DNA of 64,000 bases, taken from assembly GCF_015355785.1 (NCBI RefSeq), contig NZ_JADKYW010000006.1, positions 663,875-727,874 of the forward strand, read 5' to 3'. This DNA comes from Arthrobacter gandavensis (GTDB lineage: Bacteria > Actinomycetota > Actinomycetes > Actinomycetales > Micrococcaceae). The translations under genes and the position numbers were made by a program. Positions within the stretch are counted from its first letter, which is position 1. Every line of letters begins with the position of its first letter. The notes under the pieces are model-generated. The model saw only the letters and a program-made list of their open reading frames with translations. It was not told the origin of the DNA and ran no database searches. Of the stretch, positions 45,618 through 52,911 are shown piece by piece.

Positions 45618-46289
45618 CTAGCCCTTGTTGATTGCCGGCGTCTTGATCTTGCGGGAGTCAAGAACCTGGTCAATCAGCCCGTACTCAAGGGCGGAGGCCG
45701 CGGTGAGGATCTTGTCCCGCTCGATGTCCCGGTTAACTTCCTCGGAGGTCTTGTTCGAGTGAAGAGCCAGGGTGTCCTCGAGCCAGGTACGCATGCGCAT
45801 CACTTCGGCGGCCTGGATTTCCAGGTCGGACGCCTGTCCGCGCTCTCCGCCGCCGAGGGCGGGCTGGTGGATCAGCACCCGGGCGTTCGGCAGGGCAAGA
45901 CGCTTGCCGGGGGTGCCGGCTGCCAGCAGGACGGCAGCCGCGCTGGCGGCCTGGCCCAGGCAGACGGTCTGAATCTCGGGGCGGATGTACTGCATGGTGT
46001 CGTAGATTGCAGTCATGGCCGTGAAGGAACCGCCGGGCGAGTTGATGTACAGCGTGATGTCGCGGTCCGGATCGGTGGATTCGAGGACCAGCAGCTGGGC
46101 CATGATGTCATCCGCGGACGCGTCATCCACCTGCACGCCGAGGAAGATGATGCGGTCCTCGAAGAGCTTGGTGTACGGGTCCTGGCGCTTGAAGCCGTAG
46201 GGCGTACGCTCTTCGAACTGCGGCAGTACGTAGCGGCTGGACGGCATCTGCGGTGCCATGCTGCCCGGGGTTCCAAAGTTGTGGTTCAT
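45618..46289 (-). CDS. clpP2: ATP-dependent Clp protease proteolytic subunit ClpP2
   Basis: One of two ClpP subunits; in actinobacteria ClpP1 and ClpP2 form a mixed tetradecamer. The 223-residue protein has the catalytic serine in [15 protein letters not shown] and histidine in [30 protein letters not shown] is conserved. It follows clpP1 by about 48 nt on the same strand. Confidence 0.96.
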   Translation of the reverse strand: MNHNFGTPGSMAPQMPSSRYVLPQFEERTPYGFKRQDPYTKLFEDRIIFLGVQVDDASADDIMAQLLVLESTDPDRDITLYINSPGGSFTAMTAIYDTMQYIRPEIQTVCLGQAASAAAVLLAAGTPGKRLALPNARVLIHQPALGGGERGQASDLEIQAAEVMRMRTWLEDTLALHSNKTSEEVNRDIERDKILTAASALEYGLIDQVLDSRKIKTPAINKG

Positions 46290-46337
46290 TGCTCTACTCC
46301 TGAAGTCTGTGGTGCGCTGGCCGGCTGGAGGGCTGGA

Positions 46338-46979
46338 CTAGTCCTGCTCGCCGTCCTGGTCCTGGTTGGTTCCGCCGCCGCCGGTGACGCCGCCGGCGTG
46401 AGCGGAGATCTTGTCGAAGAAGCCGTAGGCCAGGCCCTCTTCTGCGGTGAACCACTTGTCGCGGTCGTTGTCCTTCAGGATCTGCTCAACGGTTTGTCCG
46501 GTCTGCTCGGCGGTGAGCTCGGCCATGACCTGCTTCATGTGCAGGATCAGTTCAGCCTGGATCCGGATGTCCGAGGCGGTGCCGCCGATGCCGCCGGAAG
46601 GCTGGTGCATCAGGATGCGGGCGTGCGGCGTGGCGTAGCGCTTGCCCTTGGTGCCGGAGGAGAGCAGGAACTGTCCCATGGAGGCGGCCAGGCCGGTCGC
46701 AACGGTAACGACGTCGTTCGGGATAAACTGCATGGTGTCGTAGATCGCCATGCCGGCCGTGACGGAACCGCCGGGAGAGTTGATGTAGAGGAAGATGTCC
46801 TTCTCCGGATCCTCGGCCGAGAGGAGGAGGAGCTGGGAGCAGATTGCATTGGCGTTGTCGTCACGGACTTCCGAGCCGAGCCAGATGATCCGTTCCTTCA
46901 GCAGCCGGTTGTAGATGTAGTCATCCCGGCTGGCCGGGTCCACAGTAGCCATAGTGGGTGTGCTGGGTGCATTTGCCAT
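46338..46979 (-). CDS. clpP1: ATP-dependent Clp protease proteolytic subunit ClpP1
   Basis: The partner of ClpP2. The 213-residue protein has the serine in [15 protein letters not shown], the histidine in [16 protein letters not shown], and [23 protein letters not shown] 46979 has AGAGG nine bases upstream; a longer frame to 47195 crosses promoter DNA. The Gly/Gln/Asp-rich C-terminus ([14 protein letters not shown]) is unusual in composition and probably disordered. A ClgR-like box lies 136 bp upstream. Confidence 0.96.
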   Translation of the reverse strand: MANAPSTPTMATVDPASRDDYIYNRLLKERIIWLGSEVRDDNANAICSQLLLLSAEDPEKDIFLYINSPGGSVTAGMAIYDTMQFIPNDVVTVATGLAASMGQFLLSSGTKGKRYATPHARILMHQPSGGIGGTASDIRIQAELILHMKQVMAELTAEQTGQTVEQILKDNDRDKWFTAEEGLAYGFFDKISAHAGGVTGGGGTNQDQDGEQD

Positions 46980-47114
46980 ACTGAGTGACCTCTCGCTCTG
47001 GCAGGAAACCTGGCTGGATGCGTCTGTGTGCGCCTCAAGCCGGCTCCCGCCGTTTATCTCTTCTTGGACACTAACCGTTCCTGCGGTCCTTTTGCTCCCG
47101 TTACACGCACTGTT

Positions 47115-47125
47115 CGCTGACGGCG
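47115..47125. promoter_or_regulatory. ClgR-like box upstream of clpP1P2
   Basis: CGCTGACGGCG fits the actinobacterial ClgR core CGCYNANRGCG. It lies between the tig terminator and clpP1, where ClgR activates clpP operons in Streptomyces and Corynebacterium. The site is inferred by motif only. Confidence 0.55.
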
Positions 47126-47186
47126 CACGTTGCGCGTGTGCCGGATGCTGCGACGGGATTCGCCTCAGGAACGGGCCTAAACAAAA

Positions 47187-47218
47187 AGGAAGCACCGCAG
47201 CGTACTGCGGTGCTTCCT
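47187..47218 (-). terminator. Intrinsic terminator after tig
   Basis: Perfect 14-bp arms (47187-47200, 47205-47218) with a four-base loop, followed on the minus strand by TTTTTGTTT. Confidence 0.93.
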
Positions 47219-47257
47219 ACTGCCTGCGCCCCGGAACGAATCCGGGGCTGGTTGAGG

Positions 47258-48604
47258 CTAAGCCTTTTCTTCGCCGGCTTCCTCGGCCGTTTCGGCAGCT
47301 GCTTCTTCACCTTCCGGGCGAACGAAGGCGGACAGGTCCACCTCGGCACCGGTGGTGTCGGTAACCTTGGCCAGCTCCAGCACCTTGGCAAGGGCCTTGC
47401 GGCGGCGGACTTCGCCAACCATCATCGGAACCTGGCCGCCCTGGTCGATCAGCTGGGCGAACTGGTTCGGATCCATGCCGTACTGGCCGGCCATGGAGAC
47501 GATGTAGTCGATGAGCTCGTTCTGGTTGACGCCGACTTCTTCCTTGTCAGCGACAGCGTCCAGGATGATCTCGTTCTTGAACGCCTGCTCGGTGTTCTCG
47601 CGGATCTCGGCACGGTGCTCTTCGGTGTCGTGGTCTTCACCGGCGGTGTGTGCCGACTCGGAGTTGAAGTGCTGCTCCAGCTGCTCTTCAATGACGGACT
47701 CCGGTACCGGAACCTCGATCATTTCCAGAAGCTTCTCGAGGACCTTGTCTCGGGCTTCGACGCCCTGCTCCATGACCTTGGCTTCAGCGGCGCGCATGGT
47801 AAGGTCTTCGCGCAGTTCGGCGATGGTGTCGAACTCGCTGGCCAGCTGGGCGAAGTCGTCGTTGGCTTCGGGGAGCTCGCGCTCCTTGACGGCCTTGACG
47901 GTGACGGTGACCTCGGCGTCGGCTCCTGCGTGCTCGCCGCCGGCCAGCTTCGTGGTGAAGGTGGCGGACTCGTCGGTGGAAAGACCGGTCACGGCCTCGT
48001 CCATTCCTTCAAGCATGGTGCCGGCGCCAACCTGGTAGGACAGGTCCGCGGCGGAGTCGACCTCTTCGCCGTCAACCCTGGCCACCAGGTCCATGGTCAG
48101 GAAATCGTTCTCCGCGGCGGGACGGTCAACGCTCTTCAGCGTTCCGAAGCGGCCGCGCAGTTCGTCCAGTGCCTTCTCGACGTCGGCGTCGCCGGCCTCG
48201 GCGGGCTCAACGGTGACCTCGATGCCGGCGTAATCCGGCAGTTCGATCTCGGGGCGGATGTCCAACTCTACGTTGAAGACCAGCTGGCCCTCATCGGAGG
48301 TGGGGTCCGGAACTTCACTGATCTCGACCTCGGGGCGGCTGAGCGGACGGATGCCCGTCTCCTGGACTGCTGCCTGGTAGAAACCGTTCAGGCCGTCGTT
48401 GATGGCGGTTTCGAGGACGTAACCGCGGCCAACGCGCTGATCGATGAGCTTGTTGGGGACCTTGCCCTTGCGGAAGCCCGGGACCTGCACCTGGGTGGCG
48501 ATGGTCTTGTAGGCCTCGTCGATGCTCGGCTTCAATTCCTCAAGCGGAACTTCTACGTTGAGCTTTACCCGCGTGGGTGTGAGGTTTTCTACAGCGCTCT
48601 TCAC
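47258..48604 (-). CDS. tig: Trigger factor chaperone
   Basis: Trigger factor binds the ribosome exit and folds nascent chains. The 448-residue protein starts [19 protein letters not shown]; the ribosome-binding signature is in [20 protein letters not shown]. The FKBP-type domain follows (about 150-240) and the C-terminal arms end in an acidic tail ([19 protein letters not shown]). GTG 48604 has AGGAG about nine bases upstream. The order tig-clpP1-clpP2-clpX is standard, though each part has its own terminator here. Confidence 0.97.
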   Translation of the reverse strand: MKSAVENLTPTRVKLNVEVPLEELKPSIDEAYKTIATQVQVPGFRKGKVPNKLIDQRVGRGYVLETAINDGLNGFYQAAVQETGIRPLSRPEVEISEVPDPTSDEGQLVFNVELDIRPEIELPDYAGIEVTVEPAEAGDADVEKALDELRGRFGTLKSVDRPAAENDFLTMDLVARVDGEEVDSAADLSYQVGAGTMLEGMDEAVTGLSTDESATFTTKLAGGEHAGADAEVTVTVKAVKERELPEANDDFAQLASEFDTIAELREDLTMRAAEAKVMEQGVEARDKVLEKLLEMIEVPVPESVIEEQLEQHFNSESAHTAGEDHDTEEHRAEIRENTEQAFKNEIILDAVADKEEVGVNQNELIDYIVSMAGQYGMDPNQFAQLIDQGGQVPMMVGEVRRRKALAKVLELAKVTDTTGAEVDLSAFVRPEGEEAAAETAEEAGEEKA

Positions 48605-48659
48605 AGCGTTAGTTCTCCTGAGGGTTCTGGGGTTGGTCTGCACCGTCGTTTATACAGAG

Positions 48660-48733
48660 TCGGGGTGACAGGATTTGAACCTGCGACTTCCTGCTCCCAA
48701 AGCAGGCGCTCTTCCAAGCTGAGCTACACCCCG
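48660..48733 (-). tRNA. tRNA-Pro (anticodon TGG)
   Basis: A 74-nt cloverleaf: acceptor CGGGGTG/CACCCCG with A discriminator, anticodon stem CCTGC/GCAGG around TTTGGGA (anticodon TGG), T-loop GTTCAAATC. CCA is not encoded. Confidence 0.95.
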
Positions 48734-48883
48734 TCAGTGCACCTGACAGCCTACCGGCATTGACTTCCACATGCACAATTCCGAGGCGCCGGGACCCTCC
48801 GTTGCTGTCTCGGGATGGAGGGAAGCCGCCGATTATTCATCCGCCGATTTACCGTGCTAAGGTAAATCCTGCCTTACGGCGCC

Positions 48884-48954
48884 GGGGATGTAGCTCAATG
48901 GTAGAGCCTCAGTCTTCCAAACTGATTACGCGGGTTCGATTCCCGTCATCCCCT
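48884..48954 (+). tRNA. tRNA-Gly (anticodon TCC)
   Basis: A 71-nt cloverleaf: acceptor GGGGATG/CATCCCC with T discriminator, anticodon stem TCAGT/ACTGA around CTTCCAA (anticodon TCC), T-loop GTTCGATTC. CCA follows in the DNA (48955-48957). Confidence 0.95.
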
Positions 48955-49070
48955 CCACGGAATTGTTCCGGACAGGCCCCTGTCCCACTCGGTGAAACCA
49001 ACGGTTTCCGCAGGTGGGCAGGGGCTTTTTCGTGTCCGCTTATAGTTTCCCGTCAGCTTATAGTTTCCCG

Positions 49071-49961
49071 TCAGCCGGCCTGGCAGGAGGGGCACCAGTA
49101 GAGTTTCCGGGCCGCCATCTCTGTCAGGGCAACGCCCGTACCGCAGATCCGGCACGGCAAGCCTTGCCGCTTGTACACATAGTGGGCTTCCGGGACGGGG
49201 ACCGGCTCGGTTTGATCGCTGCGGTGTTCGGGAAGGGTCGTCACAATGCGGCCCCGTGCAACGCCGTCGGCCATGACCTCGACGACGTCGTTCCAGAGTG
49301 CGTACGCCTGGTGCGGCTGCACAGACTTTCCCGCCGTCCACGGAGAGATGCGCTGCCGGAAGATCACCTCGGCCCGGTAGACATTACCCACCCCGGCCAG
49401 CACTTCCTGGTTCATCAGCAGCGCCGCTACGGGCGAGCCGCGGCTCGTCAGGCGGCGGGCGAAGTCACCGGCGCCGTCGTTTGCCCGCTGCAGCGGATCA
49501 GGCCCCAGCCGTGCCAGCACCACCTGCCGTTCCGCGTCCGTAATGACCTCACACGCCGTCGGGCCGCGCAGGTCCGCCCAGCCATGGTCCGAAACCAGGC
49601 GCACCCGGACGGCCCCTTTGGGCGGCGGCGGTCCCGTGTAGGTGCCCGCACCGCCGTCGTCAGGGGCTTCCTGCTCCCCCACCCGGCGCGGGGCACCGAT
49701 GCTCGAGGCACCGCGGAAGGACTCATCCCCGCCGAAATCGAAAGCCCCGTACAGCCCCAGGTGGATCCGCAGGAACAGGTCGTTGTCGAACTCCAGGAAA
49801 AGCTGCTTGCCGTGCGCCTGTGCACCCGTCAGGACGCGGCCGTCGAGCTGGGCAGCTCCTGCAGCGAACCGCCCCTGGGGGCTGGAAACCTCCAGCGCCT
49901 GCCCGGCGAACACCGAGGTGAACTGCCGGGCAAGGCGGTGGATTGAATGCCCCTCAGGCAT
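49071..49961 (-). CDS. Fpg/Nei family DNA glycosylase
   Basis: A 296-residue base-excision-repair glycosylase. The catalytic Pro-Glu is in MPEGHS at the N-terminus; the conserved lysine is in AHGKQLFLEF. The helix-two-turn-helix is in LLMNQEVLAGVGNVYRAEV, and a zinc finger is complete (CRICGTG and WCPSC). An insertion rich in Pro and Gly occurs near residues 85-115. MPEGH rather than MPELP favours a Nei-like enzyme acting on oxidised pyrimidines. The start overlaps the rpiB stop by one base (TAATG). Confidence 0.9.
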   Translation of the reverse strand: MPEGHSIHRLARQFTSVFAGQALEVSSPQGRFAAGAAQLDGRVLTGAQAHGKQLFLEFDNDLFLRIHLGLYGAFDFGGDESFRGASSIGAPRRVGEQEAPDDGGAGTYTGPPPPKGAVRVRLVSDHGWADLRGPTACEVITDAERQVVLARLGPDPLQRANDGAGDFARRLTSRGSPVAALLMNQEVLAGVGNVYRAEVIFRQRISPWTAGKSVQPHQAYALWNDVVEVMADGVARGRIVTTLPEHRSDQTEPVPVPEAHYVYKRQGLPCRICGTGVALTEMAARKLYWCPSCQAG

Positions 49962-50437
49962 TAGCGCGCTGCGATGGTGCCGCTGGCTTCAAATTCGGCG
50001 ATTTGCGCGATCCGCCGCACATGCCGCTCGGCGCCGCTGAACGGTTCGGAGAGGAACGCATCGATGATTCCAGTTGCTTCGGCGAGTGAATGCTGCCGCC
50101 CGCCGACGGCGACGACGTTGGCATCGTTGTGCTGGCGTGCCAGCCGCGCAGTGTCCAGGTTCCAGGCCAGGGCGGCACGGATGCCGCGGACCTTGTTCGC
50201 TGCGATCTGTTCTCCGTTGCCGGATCCGCCCAGGACGATGCCCAGGGCGTCGATCCCGGCTTTCTGGTCGGACACCACAGCCTGCGCTGCGTCGATGCAG
50301 AACCCGGGGTAGTCGTCCTCGGCGTCGTATCCCCTGGGCCCGTGATCTATGACGTCGTAGCCCTCGGCTGCAAGATGCTCCTGAAGGTGGGCACTGAGTT
50401 CAAGTCCGGCATGGTCGGTGGCGATGTGGACGCGCAT
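49961..50437 (-). CDS. rpiB: Ribose-5-phosphate isomerase B
   Basis: RpiB interconverts ribose-5-phosphate and ribulose-5-phosphate. The 158-residue protein begins MRVHIATDHAGLELSAHL and has GIVLGGSGNGEQIAANKVRGIRAAL and ARQHNDANVVAVGGRQ. The cysteine of E. coli-type enzymes is replaced by Ser in LGGSGNGE, as in mycobacterial RpiB. It is coupled to the Fpg/Nei gene. Confidence 0.94.
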   Translation of the reverse strand: MRVHIATDHAGLELSAHLQEHLAAEGYDVIDHGPRGYDAEDDYPGFCIDAAQAVVSDQKAGIDALGIVLGGSGNGEQIAANKVRGIRAALAWNLDTARLARQHNDANVVAVGGRQHSLAEATGIIDAFLSEPFSGAERHVRRIAQIAEFEASGTIAAR

Positions 50438-50516
50438 GATTTCCGTTCATTAGATGTGGGGGGCCTTGCTGCCAGCACAAGCTTAACTTTTTTGCCTTCA
50501 TGGAACGCAAACCGGT

Positions 50517-50641
50517 AACGGCGCGCGAACTCCGGTCGATAGCAGGGAGTGCAAGTGGTTTCGCTGGGAACGGGCTCGCCCGTCGGCAGGTCCGGCATTG
50601 GAGGGTTTCCAGCGAAACCACGTCCAATGCCCCGCGCCGTT
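50517..50641 (+). ncRNA. Candidate structured leader RNA with pseudoknot, unassigned
   Basis: A closing stem pairs 50517-50525 with 50633-50641 (nine pairs). Inside, a small ACTCC/GGAGT hairpin (50529-50533, 50546-50550) is followed by a perfect 13-bp stem (50555-50567 with 50609-50621) that encloses a CGGGC/GCCCG hairpin (50571-50582). A nine-base segment in that loop (50594-50602) is the exact complement of 50623-50631, just outside the stem, giving an H-type pseudoknot. It ends 10 nt before the AAGGA of the metalloprotease gene. No known riboswitch consensus was recognised. An alternative is a small palindromic repeat element. Confidence 0.5.
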
Positions 50642-50662
50642 TAGCTATGCAAGGATTCACCA

Positions 50663-52798
50663 TTGAAAACCGGAAAACTCGCCCTTCTGGCAGCGCTGAC
50701 GGGGGCCTTGGTCTTTGGCGGACTGACACCCGCGGGCGCCGTGAGCGGGGAGCCGCCCGTATCCTCGCCGGCAGTGGAAGCAACTCCGCCGGCAGCTGAG
50801 CCGGCCCCGTCGCCCGCCGAACTCCCCGCCCCGACCCCCGCAGCCACCGAACCCGCTCCGGAACCGAGCGACCCGGAGCCGTCCGAATCGGGTTCGCCCT
50901 CCCCGGGCACCGGAACAACGGACGATCCTGAGGAACTGGACGCAGAGGACGACGGCTACAAGTACGTCGAGGTTGGTGAAGGCCACGTTGTTCCCGGACC
51001 GGAAACTCCCCTCATCACCGAAGCGGACGGCAGCATCCGTTCAGCAGTAGACACCGAACACGAACACGTTGAGCCAATGCTGGCACGCGGCGGTGCAGCG
51101 AGCATGCTGGGTGCACCTGCCAGGGCCGGAAACATCAAGGTGACGCTGGTTCGCTCCACCGTCAACGGCAACGGGAACCTGGTCAATCTCGGTGCGGCTC
51201 GAAACTCCATTTACAGCGCCAACAACTACTGGCGCTCGATGTCCGACAATCGCCTGTCATTGTCCATTGCGTCGGAGCGGGTCCACTACAGTGCTTCCGC
51301 GAATGCCAGTGACGACTACGCGACCATGATGAACAAGATCGCCAGAGAACTGAAGTGGGTGGACAATCCGTACACGGCACTGGTGGTCTTCGTACCCACG
51401 GCGGACCTTAAGTCCGGAGGATACGGCGGCATCCTTGGCGGCGGATGGACAGTGGGGGGAACCGCCGGCAGGATTCTGATGCCCGCTCCTTCCTCATTCA
51501 CCAACAACGTCGTTACGCATGAGGTTGGACACGTCCTGGGTCTCCTGCACGCAAATAGCCTGCAGTGCACCAATGGACGTTCAGACGTCGGCGCTGGATC
51601 TAGCGGCCGGTGGGCTGACGGCGCCTGCTCCAGCCGGGAGTACGGCGACACCACCGACCTCATGGGTTCGGCTCAGTACAACCAGCCCGTCATCAACTCT
51701 TATTTTTGGGACGCCGGCAATTTCGGGCGCGGTAATGAGGTTCTCAACGCGGGCCAGGCGGGTCTGCCCCGCACCTTCAACCTGAGTCCCTGGGGTGGAA
51801 CGGCAGCGAACCGTGCAGTGAAATTTACTGACCCTCAATCCGGAGATGTGTACTACTTGGAACTTCGTCAGCCGGCGGGTTATGACGGGTACCTTCAGTC
51901 CGGCCCCTCGGGGAACCGCGGGGTAAAAATAGTGCGAGCAGACAAAGCCAATGCATGGGCCGTGAACTCCCTCATCATCCCTCCATCTACCCGCCCCTTC
52001 GCCGGTTACTACAACGGCAATCACGCTTGGCAGGCCGGCCAGACTTTCACGACCCACACCGGAACCACAGTGAAGATCAACTCGGTCAGTTCCGGTTCTG
52101 CTTCGGTCACCATTCAGGCGAAATCCGCCGAATGGCATATGAAGGGTGCGAGTCAGTCCGGGACGAAATTCGGCGTAGGAGCCGAGCACTACCTAACATG
52201 TGACTGGGACGGCGACGGAATTGCTACTCCGGCAATCTTCAGTCGCGGAAAGTGGACGATCCGCAACACTCTCTCAGCGACATCAGGGACCACCACTTTT
52301 TACTTCGGTGACACTGGCGACCAGGCGATATGCGGGGACTGGGATGGCGACGGCAAAGACACCCCCGGGGTCTACCGGCAGGGCAAGGTTTTTCTTAGGA
52401 ACTCGAACAGCAGCGGCCCGGTTGACGGCTCCTTCTATTTTGGACAGCGTGGGGATATCGCGATTACAGGTGACTGGGACGGTGATGGGTGTGACACCTT
52501 GGGTGTCACCAGGCCCGAGGGCTGGAGTAACCGCTTTTACCTCACCAACAGCAACATTCGCCCTGCTACCCACGGCACATTCATATACGGGAACGCCGGA
52601 GACGTTCCTGTCGCCGGTGACTGGAACGGTGACGGCTTCTCTTCCGTTGGAGTACGCCGCTCGAACGTCTGGTACCTGAGCAACAGCAACCTGAGGCCCG
52701 TCGCCCAGCAAGTCTTTGCCTACGGCAATCCGGGAGACCTCCCCGTAACCGGCTCCTGGAAGCGCGGCCTGCCAGAAGGGGCAGGCATAGTTCGCTAG
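50663..52798 (+). CDS. Secreted zinc metalloprotease with C-terminal FG-GAP/VCBS-like repeats
   Basis: A 711-residue exported protein. A signal peptide (KLALLAALTGALVFGGLTPAGA) is followed by a Pro/Ala/Glu-rich linker (about 28-95). The peptidase part has VVTHEVGHVLGLLH, the HExxHxxGxxH zinc motif of metzincin-like enzymes (gametolysin/reprolysin type). Near 490-711 four repeats of about 45-48 residues start with DWDGDG or DWNGDG and contain YLxNS and YGNxGD-like strands, likely a calcium-binding partial propeller. TTG at 50663 follows AAGGA. GC is 55-57 percent in 52201-52320, low for this genome. Family assignment beyond metzincin-like is uncertain. Confidence 0.85.
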   Translation: MKTGKLALLAALTGALVFGGLTPAGAVSGEPPVSSPAVEATPPAAEPAPSPAELPAPTPAATEPAPEPSDPEPSESGSPSPGTGTTDDPEELDAEDDGYKYVEVGEGHVVPGPETPLITEADGSIRSAVDTEHEHVEPMLARGGAASMLGAPARAGNIKVTLVRSTVNGNGNLVNLGAARNSIYSANNYWRSMSDNRLSLSIASERVHYSASANASDDYATMMNKIARELKWVDNPYTALVVFVPTADLKSGGYGGILGGGWTVGGTAGRILMPAPSSFTNNVVTHEVGHVLGLLHANSLQCTNGRSDVGAGSSGRWADGACSSREYGDTTDLMGSAQYNQPVINSYFWDAGNFGRGNEVLNAGQAGLPRTFNLSPWGGTAANRAVKFTDPQSGDVYYLELRQPAGYDGYLQSGPSGNRGVKIVRADKANAWAVNSLIIPPSTRPFAGYYNGNHAWQAGQTFTTHTGTTVKINSVSSGSASVTIQAKSAEWHMKGASQSGTKFGVGAEHYLTCDWDGDGIATPAIFSRGKWTIRNTLSATSGTTTFYFGDTGDQAICGDWDGDGKDTPGVYRQGKVFLRNSNSSGPVDGSFYFGQRGDIAITGDWDGDGCDTLGVTRPEGWSNRFYLTNSNIRPATHGTFIYGNAGDVPVAGDWNGDGFSSVGVRRSNVWYLSNSNLRPVAQQVFAYGNPGDLPVTGSWKRGLPEGAGIVR

Positions 52799-52852
52799 CC
52801 CCACTTGGCAGAACGGCCCCAAGTGAGAGATTGTTGCAATTGTTACTTTTGA

Positions 52853-52883
52853 CGCCGGTGCCCTGAACCCGAGGGCACCGGCG
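52853..52883 (+). terminator. Hairpin between the metalloprotease gene and pepN
   Basis: Twelve-base perfect arms (52853-52864, 52872-52883) with a seven-base loop, followed by CTCTATCTCTCCTT. It ends 28 nt before the pepN start, so it may also act in the pepN leader. Confidence 0.7.
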
Positions 52884-52911
52884 CTCTATCTCTCCTTCGA
52901 AAGGCTCTTCC

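Noticed and set aside
48846..48886. Possible IdeR/DtxR iron box (TAAGG...CCTTA) and 8-bp inverted repeat before tRNA-Gly
   Set aside because: Only about 11 of 19 positions match the iron-box consensus and no iron gene is near; the repeat may just be part of the tRNA promoter.
50517..50641. Known c-di-AMP (ydaO) or SAM-IV riboswitch
   Set aside because: The conserved nucleotides of these classes that I know are not present, although position before a secreted enzyme is suggestive.
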